From contig WUJK01000008.1 of NCBI GenBank assembly GCA_011317545.1, positions 1 to 64,000 on the forward strand: DNA of 64,000 nt. Reading direction: 5' to 3'. Position 1 is the stretch's first letter. Each line of letters starts with the position of its first letter. This stretch comes from Coniella vitis. Lineage: Eukaryota > Ascomycota > Sordariomycetes > Diaporthales > Schizoparmaceae. The translations under genes and the position numbers were made by a program. Below the pieces are notes generated by a model. That model saw only the letters and a list, made by a program, of their open reading frames with translations. It searched no databases and was not told the origin of the DNA. Positions 47,363 through 59,879 of the stretch are shown in pieces.

Positions 47363-47434
47363 AGTCTTATAGCTTAGTAGTTAGAGCTCCTAGTTTCTTA
47401 TTAGGAGATCCGGGGTTCGATTCCCTATAATACC
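47363..47434 (+). tRNA. Antisense tRNA-Arg(UCU)-like, decayed (E4)
   Basis: 72 nt: acceptor AGTCTTA/TAATACC, D-arm GCTT/GAGC, anticodon arm CCTAG/TTAGG with loop TTTCTTA, and T-arm CGGGG/CCCTA with loop TTCGATT. The B box GGTTCGATTCC is intact; the A box is weakened (TAGCTTAGTAG). Confidence 0.7.
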
Positions 47435-47489
47435 TTCTTTATCTAAGGTTATAATAACTTTTATTTTTCGTATTTTTTAATAAGGTCTA

Positions 47490-50400
47490 GGTATACGTTC
47501 TTTAGTAGTTCCTAGGTATTTTCCGAATTATCGTAATTTTTCTATTTAATAAGGTATTATTTTCCGCGTCTACGTTTACGTAAGCCGAGAATTTATTTAA
47601 CTTCGTATTATACTTATTCTAGTTCGATAATATCTATATCGTACGAGAGTTCTGCGTCTACTAGTACTAGTTCTAGAAGTAAAATATAGAAGACTAGGTA
47701 TAGGCGTATATATAGGATTTCTAATTTATAGTTAACCGGTGAAATTCGTTATATAATTTTATAAGGTCCGAGTTTTCTATAGTCGAGTTTATCGCTAAAT
47801 CTAGTAGTTTTAATATTTTTATAGTTAAGGTAAACTTTATCTCCCTTCTATAGGATTAGTCCCTTAATCCTTCTCTAATTAGCGTATTTTATTATTCGTT
47901 CTTTAACGTTCTAAAGTATATATCGAGTATCTTTATATAATTACTTAATTCTTCTAGCGTATTAGTCTACCGTTTCTACGTTTCCACCTAATAGTATTTC
48001 GTAGTATACCGTAGGGTTATATCTATAAAATAGGAAGAATAGTGATTTTCCTATATTTATCGTATCTATACTATTATAAGCGAATTACGCGGTTAGCAAA
48101 AGTTCGACCTAATTATCTTATTTATAGTTAATATAATATCGTAGATATTATTCTATAATCTAGTTAGTATACTCTATTTATCCGTCTATCTAAGGATAAA
48201 ATGCCGTAGATATATATTATATCGTTCCGAGGTATTTAGTAAGTAAGATCTAGAATTTCGATACGAATTTTCTATCTCTATCTAATATAATTTCCTAAGG
48301 TATTCTATAGTTAGCAATAATAATATAGAGGAATATATATATAAGTTCTTCTACGGTATTACGTTCCTTATATAATAGGAAGTATATATATTTACTTAGT
48401 CTATAAACTACTATTAAGATACTATCGTATTATACCTAAGTTAAGGGTTCTCGTAAGAGGGGTAGTTTAGTAATAAAGTCTAGACTAATAGAGGATTAGA
48501 TAATCGTAGGTATTAATAGAGGTTATAATAATCCGTAAGGTTTATATTATTCTATCTTATTCCGTTTATATATATTATAGTTATTAACGATATTTATAAC
48601 TCGTTTCTTAAGGTTTAGTAGATTCTAATAGCGTTAGATCCTTTTATAGGTTACTCTAATTCCTTAGTATTTATATATTAGTACGCTATAAATACTTCTA
48701 ATAAAGTCGTTTTATTCTAATATTATTAGGCTATCGAGGTTAAGTATTTCTCCTTTAATATATAGTATTACGTTAAGCTCCTTAATAATAGATAGTATAA
48801 TAAGGTTACCTTCCGAATCTTCCTTAAAGATTACTATAATATTTTAGTCTTTACTATTACTATCCTTATAATCTAACTATCTGCTAAGAGCGTTTATTCG
48901 TTTATTTTCCTTACCTTTATAGTAGATAATCTTAAAGTCGAATTTTAATAGAAATTTATACTATCTAACTTATCGTTTATTAAGCTACTTTATCGAGGTA
49001 AATACCTAGAGGTTCTTATAATCCGTATATATAAGAATTTATTATTTTACGCCGATAAGGTAGTATCGCTATTCCCTAAAGGCTTCTATTATTATTATAA
49101 GTTCTTAATCGGGCGTTCCGTAGTTAAGTTCTAATCTATTTAGTTTCTTACTAAAGTTACTAATTATCCGTAGTTATCCTTTATCGTCTTATTATCCGAG
49201 TTATCTACCGAGTATATAATCCGATATATTTATCTCGATCTCGAAAACTTTATCTTAGTTTACTTCGATTAGGATTAGTTCTAATATAATAGCGTCCTTA
49301 ATTATACTAAAGGCTTTTTATACCTATTCGTTCTAATTAAAGGTAATATCCTTTTTTATAAGTTCCGTAAGTAGTATTATAATACTATTATAGTTCTTAA
49401 TAAATTATCGGTAGAAGTTAATATAGCTTAAGAAGGCTCTAATATCTTTAACGTTCTAAGGTATAGGCTAGTCCCTAACTACCTATACTTTATCTTTCTA
49501 TATTTATATATACCTTAGTATAATAGTATATCTAAGGTAGTTAACTTCTTAAGTATTCTAATTATATTTAGTAGGTTTTACTAAAATCTTATTATCTTAG
49601 AGGATTTATAGGATTATTATAATATACTTCTAATATTCCTCGAATATCTTTAAATAAATAAGGATATCGTTTAGGTAAGCGATTATAAAATAATCGAGGT
49701 ATTTATATAAGATAAAGTTTATTATTTCCTGGAATAATATAGGGGCGTTAGTAAATCCGAATAATATAATAAGATATTCGAAATATCCGTAGCGTATTCT
49801 AAACGCTGTTTTCTATTCTTCTCCGGGTTTATTACGAATATACGTATATCCTTCTTTAAGGTTAAGGGCTATAAACTATTAAGCTCCTTTAAGTTTATCT
49901 CTAAGTTCTTTAAAGAGAGGTAAGGGATACCGATTCTTAATTATAATATCGTTAAATTGCCGATAGTTAATATATAATCGTAGCTTACCGTTTTTCTTTA
50001 GTCTAAATAGGATTAGATATCCTATTAGTAAATATAAGGGTCTAATATAGCCTTTCTTAAGGTTTTTGTCGATATATTCTTTAAATATTTTAAGTTTATC
50101 CTTATTTAATCCGTAGATAGGAAAGAACTTTAGTTATTCTCCTTCTTTAAATAGGACCTTATAGTTATATAGGCTGTACTTTAGTAGGCCGTTATCGAAT
50201 TTTCCTTAAAATAGTTTTATAAACTTCCGATACTCTTCTAGTATACCGGAGAGGTTTCTAAATATATCTTCGTCTTATATAATTACTATTATAAGGAGAT
50301 ATCGTTATATATACTTAGTTCCTTCTTAAACTTATCGCGATAATATATCCTATTATCTATAGAATCCTATTATATCGTATTCTAATCTACTATATTCCTT

Positions 50401-53150
50401 ATTCTATTATATACTAACTATTACTAGATCCTTCTCTATAAGCTATCGAGGTTTATTATATCCTAGGGTAGTTATTATCTTAGCTCTTTTCGATTTAGAG
50501 GTATATATAAATTCGTTTAAGCCCCTATTATCTAGGTATTATTTAATAATTAAATCCGATCCTATACCTTTAATTATAACCGCTTCTTAGGTATCCGCTT
50601 TATCCTATAAAATATAGCTATTAGTTTAATCGATTCGAGGATTTTCCTTTCTTAACTATAATATACTTAAGATTAGCTTATATTATACGGTATCCGTAAT
50701 ATCGAAGTTTATTAATATCGTATATCCGTAGATTATAACTAGTAATTAATTAGATTCTATATCGATAATACCTTAGCTATAAGCGATTTCTATACCTTCT
50801 ATAGTATTAAGTTTATAGGGTTTTATCTTCTTCTTCTAAGGTATTCGTTCTCTATTAATAACGTATAGGGATATAAAGTTTCCTTATACTCCGCTATTTA
50901 GGAGTACTATATAATATTTATCGTTAATTCGTATTACGATTTTTAAATATTTATATATCGAGCTATCTATCGCGTAGAGGGATTTTATTATAAATCCTAA
51001 TCGCTTATTATCCCTTATAGGCGATCCTTACCTTTTAGGTTTTACTATTCTTACTATATTCTAAGGGCTGCTATCTATACTAGGTTCTTAGCTTATTATA
51101 TTCCGTATCGTATATATACTACGGCCTATTACTATAAGCGCGCTTAATTTTCTTCTTCGGTATATAGAATCTATACTCCGGGCTAATTATCCTTAAGGTT
51201 ATAATAGGTATACGCTTTATCCGCTAGGTATTCTATATAATCGGCGCGTATATAGAAGCTATAATATATAGGTTCTATATATACGGGCTTTATAAGCTTT
51301 TCCCTTTATTTCTATTTATATATTCTATACTAATCGAGCGCTTTTTCCTACGTATAAAGTACGCACTAGGGTATTATATATTAGTACTATTTTACTTATC
51401 GTATAGTATATTCGTAGGGGGTATTATATATAAGGCTAATACTAGCGTAGTTTCCCCTTATTCTAAATACTTTATAATAATCGCTATTATTATCGTCGTA
51501 GGCGATAATACTATACCCTACCTCGCGTATAGGGAACTATTTATTAGTTACTTTATATTTAAAGTATTATTTATAATTATATATAATATAGGTAAACTAT
51601 ATAATCTAGTAGTATTTTTCGTAAAGGTAATTAATTCGCGCGTCTTCCTATATAAGGGGGGTTTTATCTTAATAAGATATTATTCGGAATAGTTCTCTAA
51701 GTATAATACTATAGATAAGGTAGTATATATCTCCTTTATCGATATCTTCGTTTATAAAGCTTTCTAAATCTAAGCTTATTTCTTTATTAATAGTTTAGGT
51801 ATTAGTATCCTAACTAATACTAAGCGTTTCCTATTATTCTATAATTTCCGTAATATTACTCTATAAGATATCCGTTAGGAGAGGTATTCTCTAGGTAACT
51901 ATAATTTATTATTCCTTATAAGGTTTCTAAGGGAACTATCCTAAGCCTTACTTTACCGAAAGATATATTATATAATTATCCTTATAATAGAAGGTTTAGT
52001 TAAGGAGTCTATAATCGGAGTCGTCCGATACTTACTCTAGAAGCTAGTTTTAGCTAAGAGTAGAATCCGTAATCTTATATATTATAATATTAGCTTATTA
52101 TCCTTTAGGGACTTTCTTAAATTCTCTAGGTTTCTTAGGTTATCGGTATTCTCGTATAAAGTAGCTTATTTTATTATAGTTAAAGTATTCCTTACTTATA
52201 GGTTTATACTAAGCTATATCGAGCTCTATAGGTCCTATATATATAATACCGCTAACTACTATACCTTATTACTAGAAGCTACGGTTAGTTATCTATTAAA
52301 TCCGCCGTCCTATATTAGCGTAATTCCTCTATATAATATAACTTCCTCCTTTCTTACTTTTCTCTATATATCTTTCGTAGAGACGGTTATCGATACGGAT
52401 AATATTATTACTAAATATTATAAAATCTTTAGGCTAATCCTGCTTAAAGATTTCGTCTTTAACCTTATCCTTAAATCCCCTATAATAGTATTCTATAAGG
52501 TTCTTATCTTCCTAAGGGAGGTATACTAAGAATTACTTAAAGCGGACTATATAAGCTAAAGTAGACTTATTCTATTTAAGTTCTATAAGTTATTATATTA
52601 TAGTCCGTTCTTCGTTAGGATCGCTAAATATTTCCTTAAAGATATATTCGAACCCTATAAACGAATCGAATATATTCTTAGTAGTTATCTTATATTAATC
52701 GAGGTTACCTAGGTATTTAATATAGTTACGAAGTAAGGGTTTATACTAGATAAGCGTATCCTTTTCGAATCGTATACCGGCTAGGATAACTTTATCGGGT
52801 TTAATAGTAAATTACGCTATATTATATAGGAAGTATACCTTATAATAGGTAAAGAACCCTTAAAGTATCTTTTAATTACCGTTATATATAGTAGGTTTAT
52901 CTATCTTATAGCTATTACCGGTATTTTAAATAATAAATATTAGGGGCGTAGCAGCCGTAGCCTAGTATTATTCGAGCTATTAGGCCTATCTATAGATAAT
53001 ACGATTCTACTGCTCCTAATTCTACTAGAATATAGTAAGTTATTAGGTAAGTTCGATTAATTAGTATATTATATCTTCCTAAGTTATAACCTAGTAATAT
53101 CCTTCGCCTAAGGTAGATAAGGTAGGAGTTTAAGGAGCTATTACTATACT
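47490..53150 (-). pseudogene. gag-pol: E4 gag-pol relic
   Basis: Read right to left: gag from about 53150 with knuckle relic near 52120-52200, protease near 50890-50920, RT with YLDD-type box near 49660-49685, integrase about 48100-48820 and chromodomain about 47490-47620. It aligns with ED throughout. In-frame stops abound. Confidence 0.9.
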
Positions 53151-53179
53151 TAATATTACTTAAGAGGTATATATAAACC

Positions 53180-53202
53180 GTCCTAAATAAGAGTTGTAAA
53201 AA
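53180..53202 (-). other. E4 primer-binding region
   Basis: Minus-strand leader TTTTTACAACTCTTATTTAG; TTTACAACT is the exact complement of AGTTGTAAA found inside LTRs of this family. Confidence 0.55.
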
Positions 53203-53658
53203 TATAATAATCCTTATCTAAATCCCGGATTCTGGAAGTACCTATAAGTTATATATTAGTAGGTAGGGAAATATTACCTTTAAGTCTTCGTACGTTATCG
53301 AGCAATATTAAGTATTATAAGTAATTAAGAGGGATTACCCTATTATATAAAATAATACTTAGATTTATAACTAAAGATTATAAGGGAAACTATCTAATAG
53401 CTAGGAAATCTATCGTCCTTATATCCTTCCGTTATTCTATTTATTAATATATAGCCTATCTAAGCCTATTAATGCCTATAGTTGCCTATTAACTATCCGA
53501 TAGGCAATAGTAATCTCTTATAGGCTCTACCCTAACCCTAATTATATTATCTATACTCCTTATATAAGAGATCCCCATCGGTCCGTTAAGGTTCCGATTT
53601 GCTGGTATATAGTTGCGCTGGCCTGTTCCTGTGACCTGTATATTCATAGGTTATAATA
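53203..53658 (-). repeat. E4 5' LTR
   Basis: Right, outer part keeps TG (TTGCGCTGGCCTGTTCCTG), while the inner end is mutated. Followed by the AATAG duplication. Confidence 0.92.
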
Positions 53659-53663
53659 AATAG

Positions 53664-54087
53664 GCTAGCGTAACTATATACTAGCAAATCGGAACCTTAA
53701 CGGACCGATAGGGATCTCTTATATAAGAATACGGATTAATATAATCAGGGTTAGGGTTAAGAATCCTATATAGGATTATAACTGCCTATCGGAATATTAA
53801 TAGGCAACTATAGGTATTAATAGGCTATTATAGGCTATATATTAATAAAGGTAATAATAGAAGGATATAAGGATAGGAGTTACGGCTTAATTATAGAATA
53901 GTTTCCTTATAATCTTTAGTTATAAATCTAAGTATTATTTTATATAATAGGGTAATCCCTCTTAATTACTTATAATACTTAATATTGCTCGATAATATAC
54001 GAAGACTTAAAGGTAATACTTCCCTACCTACTAATATATAACTTATAAATACTTCCAGAGTCAGGGACTCAGGCAAGGATCATTATA
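53664..54087 (+). repeat. E3 3' LTR, remainder
   Basis: Continues GCTAGCGTAACTATATACTA after the E4 duplication and ends AGGCAAGGATCATTATA. Together with 46053-46088 it makes a 460-bp LTR. Contains CAGGGTTAGGGTTA near 53747. Confidence 0.9.
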
Positions 54088-54429
54088 CGGGGCATACTAA
54101 AAGTGGAGACTTTTATAGCCCTAAATATACGAAAACCTATTGATTACAGGTAATAATTACTATATTCTGCCAGGAGAATAGGTAGTTTCTAGATAATCCT
54201 GGCAAATTAATTGCTATATCGGGTTAACTGGTGAATTTCCGGAGATACGGAGCATCGCGTGCAAATGGATCTATTTCCCTACCTTTTAGCGTTGGTGCTA
54301 TAAATAATTAGTAATTAGTTCATTTATTTATCTGCATATTGGCTATTAGTCTGTTTCTTTTTTGGTCTCTTGGCTTATAAGTCTCTTGGGTCTTTAATCT
54401 GTTGGTTCATCTCTTTGTGGCTTAGTAGT
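54088..54429. other. Island flank, no gene seen
   Basis: Normal composition resumes at once. From about 54330 the sequence becomes TTGG/CTTATTAGT-rich, grading into the minisatellite. Confidence 0.5.
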
Positions 54430-54690
54430 CCGTTTAGTCATATATCTGTTGGCTTATTAGTATCTTGTTTCATTGGTGGGCTGGTATAGCAATCTGTTAC
54501 TTAAATAGCCTGTTGGTCTGTTGGCTTACTAGTGTCTTGGTTCATTGGTGTATTGGTATAGCAATCTGTTACTTAATTAGCCTATTGGTCTGTTGGCTTA
54601 CTGGTGTTTTGGTTCATTGGTGTGTTGGTTTAGCAGTCTGTTACTTAATTATCCTGTTGGTCTGTTGGCTCACTAATGTCTTGGCTTGAT
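54430..54690. repeat. Minisatellite, 72-bp unit, about 3.5 copies
   Basis: CATTGGTG marks units at 54471, 54543 and 54615 (exact 72-bp period), built from shorter TTGGCTTACTAGTGTCTTGG-like pieces. Degenerate copies extend left to about 54330. A 74-codon frame inside is a by-product of a period divisible by 3. Confidence 0.9.
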
Positions 54691-55365
54691 ACATGCATAG
54701 CTTATTACGGCCCCCGGATTTCTGAACCAGCGAGTCCAGTGCTCCTCATCTGGTTTCCTACTCTGTTGGCTTCATCATTTGTATCTTAGTCAGCTCATCA
54801 ACACATTTGCTTGTCAATCCCTTGATTTATCACAAGTCAGCTTCTTAGCTAATTTATCCGTTAGAAGATCACAGCATATCTCTTTACCATACTAAAACGA
54901 TCTATCATTCACAAGGCAGTCCAAGGATTATTCTCACTTTTCATTGTCTCACTAAGTATTCCAAGGGTCTCAAACACTAGTGATGGCAAGTCTTAGTAAT
55001 GGGCCGTAGGTAAGGGTTGGCCTGGTTTGCTGAAGCCATAGAATGGTGAGATATGTGACCAGCTGCGAATAAGCGGATTCCTGAAGTATGGCCCGGATCG
55101 AATAAACCCTTTGTCAGAGTGCTTCGAAGGCTATCAAATCCCCAAATACTAGCTCGAAAAGTCAGATATAAAGGCTGTTGATGTTTCAAAGGAAGTCGAT
55201 AATTTGGGATTTGCAATCCAAGTAATCCAGTTCATTTTATCACTCCTCTCAACACCTCCAATCTCTATTTTCCCTTTAGCTTTTCGTCTTCACTAGCTTC
55301 TTCACTTGTCCAACTTCTCTTAGATTTCTAACTCGTCCAAGCTCATCAAAGCAGATCAAGTCAAT

Positions 55366-56004
55366 ATGTTGGCTTTGTATCGTTTCGCTCTTTTCCTTTC
55401 GCTCTTAACGCTATTGGGTCCTGGTCTAGCTGGAAAGACGAGCGGAAAATCATCGTCTGGAAAATCCTCGTCTGGAAAATCCTCCTCTAAAGGTGGTTCG
55501 TCCAAAGGCGGTTCGTCTTCGAGCTCGTCGGCCTGGAAGACAGCGGGGCACTACTATTATCGCATGGATTCTAGGTCGCCTGCCACTATCCAAGCCGCTG
55601 GAGGGATCGTGGCCCATAACCCGAGCGGGACTGGCAGCGTCATTCAACATGCTGAAAATACTTTAGGATCCGAAGATCCATGGGTATCGACCTCGCCAAA
55701 CCTGCACCTACTCCAATGCGGTGCCACATATCCTGGCGATTGTTACATTTACTATGTTGATATTTCGGGCCTTCATACTGTTGATGTTGAAGAAGAATTC
55801 CAGAATGCGAACCTGCCAAACCCTCATCCATCGGAGCAAGAAGTTTCTGTTTATAGTCATATTCCTTGGAACAGAATTCAAGGTTGGGATACATATACGA
55901 GGTCGAGGAAAACTGGGAGTACAAGCAGAGCATCATATGAAAAGAGTCAAGCGGGCTCATCGTCGAGAAGCAAAAGAGGCTCGTTTCAATCATTTGAAGC
56001 TTGA
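55366..56004 (+). CDS. Secreted ADP-ribosyltransferase-like protein (heat-labile enterotoxin A-like)
   Basis: 212 codons, single exon, not RIP-mutated. Residues 1-23 form a signal peptide (hydrophobic core, cut near AGK). Residues 24-55 are a K/G/S low-complexity linker. The catalytic domain carries the three marks of the R-S-E class of ADP-ribosyltransferases: YYYRMDSR with Arg66, WVSTS with Ser-Thr-Ser 108-110, and SEQEV with Glu157 and Glu159 (E-x-E), then SHIPWNRIQGW. Cys118 and Cys126 could form a disulfide. The tail (175-212) is basic and Ser-rich. Such proteins transfer ADP-ribose from NAD+ to a host protein; fungal members are secreted and suspected effectors. Target unknown. A pyrimidine-rich promoter-like stretch lies at about 55235-55330. 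It sits in a gene island between retroelement blocks. Confidence 0.82.
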   Translation: MLALYRFALFLSLLTLLGPGLAGKTSGKSSSGKSSSGKSSSKGGSSKGGSSSSSSAWKTAGHYYYRMDSRSPATIQAAGGIVAHNPSGTGSVIQHAENTLGSEDPWVSTSPNLHLLQCGATYPGDCYIYYVDISGLHTVDVEEEFQNANLPNPHPSEQEVSVYSHIPWNRIQGWDTYTRSRKTGSTSRASYEKSQAGSSSRSKRGSFQSFEA

Positions 56005-57096
56005 AAATATTATTTGAACGTTGGATGGGCGGGTCCCAACAGCTTGACCTGTTTAAAATGCAGGATCAGGCGCGCAACCCGTTTCGGTACTGCAAGTCCC
56101 TTCATTCCTTAGAACGTCAGCACCAATCTGACTGGAAGCGGGTTCTTCGTTATTAACCAGTTGATCGGTCAAGCAACATGGGTCAAGTGCTCCCAACGGT
56201 CCGTCCCGGGCCGCTGGCGATACCACATTCGTTCGTTTTTTATTATTTAAAGCGGTGCTGGTCGTTATATCGATATAGGAACATTTGCTGGCTCAATATA
56301 TATCCTATTGCTTATTTCAAATATACTCTCTTCCCATTTTCGGACTCTCCTTAATATAAAGACCCACTATTAACGCACTTGATATATATTTCAACAATCT
56401 TCTTATCAGCTAGTCCCGCAGTACAGCTCTCAGTGACTGACATTATCAATATAGCGTTGACCGGCCGCTTGAATATACGGTATTCTGGCTTCCTTTTGGT
56501 AAAGTGGAGCTTGATTCGTTAGAGTATGCTGATATTTCATTTCCTTATAAAACAAGCCCGAAAATTGTGTCCGTACCCTCTTAACCTCTTCTCTTTTGTT
56601 GAAAGCCCCGCCGAAGGCCGGGGGTGTGGCTGAGTGGATCATTGGCGATCGTTGCTCGCCTGGGCGTACTGGCCGAGGAGAAGAGCGAGAGTGCGATACA
56701 GCAGGTGAATTGAAAGTAAGAGCTTCTGAAAGTTCAGAGCGCAACCCATCGTGTATAATATTATCTTGCTGTTGCAGAGGCATTGAAACGTCGATTGCCC
56801 CCGAGGATTTAAGCCAGAGGTTCCATGCCTGGGCACTGACCTGAGTGATGAGGCATCGTATGGCGAGAGCGTCTCTATGTTGAAGAACTTATAAATGCAT
56901 ATGATTTGTGCTTGGACCTTTCAGGACTATCTAGGCGACTTTCTTTTCTTTTCTCGGTCTTCATATTTGTTCATAAGATCGTCAAACAATAAGCATAGAG
57001 TATAGTATATACGGGAATATCGATTCCTAAATTCATCAAAGTACTATCCCAATAGAAATGTCTCTTGCCTGCTTAATAACTCTCTTCTATAATCCC
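56005..57096. other. Intergenic DNA
   Basis: About 1.1 kb of normal composition. Short frames at 56430-56844 occur on both strands but overlap one another and have no motif. A GC-rich imperfect hairpin (CCCCGCC/GGCCGGGG) lies near 56605. No supported gene. Confidence 0.5.
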
Positions 57097-57705
57097 CTAT
57101 TCTGCACCCTGCACCATGCGAAGATGAAATGCCGAGCTCGAGTATTGTGGTAGCGTTTCAAATTCGCAGTAGAGAACATTCTTCAAAATTAGCAAGGCTT
57201 CCTCCTTGGCCTGCTCCGCATCACATTGTAATGCTACCTTGGCCTTCTCTCCTGGCTTATTTGTTTCCCAAGTCAGACTTTCGAACCTTGCACTAACGCC
57301 CCCGCTGACATTGCTGCTCGCTCCAGGAATTATACGAAGGGTATAGCACTCCTCCCGTAACAAGAATCGAACGATATGAATCGATAGGTGGCCATTTTCA
57401 TTTGGCTCTTCAATAAGTATCTCCCATTTGTCGTCCATATTCCGAGATCTAAACCCGCGTTTCAGTTTATCCACGTCTGCATCGCTGATTATCGCATCCC
57501 AAGGCGCTGTCATCGGATCCTTCATAGCCTTTAACCCCTGTTCATCGGGGTAGTACATTGTTGACACCCGTTTTTCCCAGTACTGATCGTCCATTTCTTC
57601 TCCTTCAGAACTGCTTTCAGAATTCTCTTTTATGGGCAGATTACCATCCGTCGTCGGCAGGTTAGTTGTATCCTCTTCTCGCTCGGCATTGCTATACGAC
57701 ATCAT
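57097..57705 (-). CDS. Conserved-type fungal hypothetical protein
   Basis: 202 codons from 57705, single exon, normal codon use. Residues 1-45 are acidic and Ser-rich, probably disordered. Then come PMTAPWDAIISDADVDKLKR, MDDKWEILIEEPNENGHLSI and HIVRFLLREECYTLRI, a compact alpha/beta-looking domain. The last third has TWETNKPG and a Cys-Asp-Ala-Glu-Gln-Ala-Lys helix, ending near FETLPQY. The MDDKW-(D/E)-P-(D/N)-ENG-HLS pattern is one I associate with a widespread family of small uncharacterised proteins in filamentous ascomycetes (memory, not a search). No signal peptide or membrane segment; likely intracellular. Function unknown. Confidence 0.7.
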   Translation of the reverse strand: MMSYSNAEREEDTTNLPTTDGNLPIKENSESSSEGEEMDDQYWEKRVSTMYYPDEQGLKAMKDPMTAPWDAIISDADVDKLKRGFRSRNMDDKWEILIEEPNENGHLSIHIVRFLLREECYTLRIIPGASSNVSGGVSARFESLTWETNKPGEKAKVALQCDAEQAKEEALLILKNVLYCEFETLPQYSSSAFHLRMVQGAE

Positions 57706-59879
57706 CTCGTAATTTGCTCTGAAGGTAGAATGTATTTCTTTGGTTCTTTCTACGATTAATATGCTGATAAATTTGAACGGGGAATCTATACGTACTGATT
57801 GTTAAATGTTTTGCGTGGTTGATGAAGAAGGGCCAATTAGCCTCGGAAGTTGTGGGATGTGCTGAGATAAAAGTAGTCCGGATTAGCAGAGGAGAAAAAT
57901 ATTCGATGCTGCCTCGGGGCGAGGCGCTGAATAAATAGCAGTGAGCTGCTGCGCAGCGCTACACCGAATTCAGTGGCGGTCGGCAGGCCGCCTTACTATG
58001 TACACGTTGCTTACTACAATACACCTTCTGTGCCCGATTAGCGTATCACGACCAAATCACGACGAAGGCATATCAGAACTTTTGAAATATTTACACCAAA
58101 CTCTCCCTTGGGTCGTCATCTGGACTGCATCACATTGTAATGGTTTGGGTATTATTGTAAAAGTGAGGATGTTGGGCTGACTAACAGCACTTGGCGTTCT
58201 GAAAGAAATGCCCATTGTAAGCGCTGGAAATAGGGGGTTGCCAGGGTGTATTTTAATACCGTCAGCCCTCGTAAAACGTGTTGGTAAGCCGGCAGGTTTA
58301 TAGCCCTCGCAATCAGTCGGGAATCAATATTTCGAGGAACCAACCCATGGTTAGGGTCAGGTTCAACCTATATTACGTACCCTATACGCAGAGTGACGTA
58401 AAGACGTACTTTCATTTATAGTTCTTATATATTTATATATATTCGATTTGTAAGATTAATATATATTAAATATTATTAATTCCATTTATAGGGTTATCTT
58501 CTTTATTATTTGCTTTTAATTAAATATTTTATAAATTAAATTTCTTTATACCCCTATTTTATAGTATTTACAATTCGTATTATATCGAGAACTGAATCCT
58601 GGTATAAAGATCCACAGAGTGTATAAGAACTGCTGTGTTAGAGTTGAAGGATATTATTTTCTTTGTTACCTTTACGAAATCTTTTAATCTTACGCCTTGT
58701 ATCTACTAGAGTTAAGGTTAAAGTGAAGAGTGATTATCAGAGAGAGCATATACGGCTTCGGGACACTTGACACATCTCTCCCAAACCTTTAAAATTCAAT
58801 CGCAGTATATATTACTCGAGAAGACCTCGGCAATAGGACCGGTCGGCTTTGCGTCGTAATAATAGAACGGCGAGGTGGCCTTGGCCGTCCGCATGGACGC
58901 CTCCGCGACTCGTGAATATCAGAGAGTGCCCGAGCGAAAAGGCGGAAGAGGCGCTTTTCTGGTTTCGACAAATTCGACATGGGAGTTTTCTTGCGCCGTT
59001 CGCAGCCTTCTCCACCGACGATAGTTTGTATCTAGCTGCGAGGAGATAAGTGTGACACTCTCGCATATTGTCGCTTGTTCGAGGTATCCGACAGCACATG
59101 AGGTCGGCGCGATCCTGGGCCAGGTATTATGCGCCACTAGACCTATAGGGTACCCGCACTAATCTGCTAGATTGTGGCACAACCCTAGCCCCAACCCCTG
59201 CTCGTCATGCGAAAGTCTGTCTCGGAGGTCACAAAAAGAGGCTAGCGATGGTGGGATCGTTGGCGCAGCCAAATCAGCCCCTGAAGAGGCTCCATTTCAG
59301 CCTTGCAGGAATAAGCACTCGTTGACACGCAGCGCTCCACTCAAGTCTAAAGAAATCAAGCTATTTGTCAAGTTCAAGCGACGATTTCGAGGTAGCATCA
59401 AATCAATTCAAGCGGTCAACTAAGCAAGTGTTTTCCAAATGATATGTGACGAATTTTCTCCTTGATAATCAAAGTACCCAGGTATTTTTAACTTTTTTTC
59501 TTCAGGCATTTTCCTGCTTAATTTTTTTATTATTTTTTGTAAGGCTTTTAATCAAACCGACTATTAAGTAAATAATGATTTTTCATGTTATCGAGTAAAA
59601 CCTTTATTATACCTTTCAGAATAGGAAATATTTTGTTCAGGTGGGTATAAGTCATCAAGTGGAGCGCTGTTGCCACGGCCATCAAGAAACGAGCAATTAT
59701 ATGATGCCTTGTTTCGTGTTTAGGACCGCTTTAACATCTTTGTAGTGTAAGTTGCCAAGGCTTTGCTACGTTGAAAGGTTTCTGTGAAACTCAAAGTTAG
59801 ACAACGCACATCCATTTTCAGCTTAGGGACCGCATCCCCGCCCCCCTAGCTTGAAAGATGATTATATCCGCAAGTAGTA
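57706..59879. other. Intergenic DNA, no supported gene
   Basis: Holds the promoter of the minus-strand gene, AT-rich patches at about 58390-58580 and 59450-59640, and short frames (57941-58343, 58789-59137, 59172-59423). These overlap on both strands and show no motif, signal peptide or codon signal. They could be fragments of old genes. Confidence 0.5.

Larger units (their letters stand above)
46089..53658 (-). mobile_element. E4: complete gypsy chromodomain element inside E3 LTR
   Basis: 7.57 kb with 456-bp LTRs (46089-46544 and 53203-53658), flanked by a perfect AATAG duplication (46084-46088 and 53659-53663). Structure as in ED: gag-pol on the minus strand, with tRNA-like gene and antisense ORF on the + strand at the left end. 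Heavily RIP-decayed, slightly more than ED. Confidence 0.94.
24262..54087 (+). mobile_element. E3: gypsy chromodomain element hosting E2, ED and E4
   Basis: 5' LTR 24262-24722, leader and gag start 24723-25033, then E2 inserted. Gag resumes after the duplicated ATTAA at 39829. Pol runs to about 45290, the antisense ORF relic lies at 45340-45950, the polypurine tract at 46039-46052, and the 3' LTR is split by E4 (46053-46088 and 53664-54087). Without the insertions the element is about 7.4 kb. It is strongly RIP-decayed throughout. It ends at 54087 against an unmutated host island. Confidence 0.9.

Noticed and set aside
54465..54689. 74-codon hydrophobic frame
   Set aside because: Generated by the 72-bp minisatellite.
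56430..56844. Overlapping frames of 65-117 codons on both strands
   Set aside because: No motif, no agreement between strands and no codon signal. A tRNA-like look of GGCTGAGTGG near 56628 did not extend to a T-arm.
57941..59423. Small frames in the island
   Set aside because: Mutually overlapping, without domains or signal peptides.
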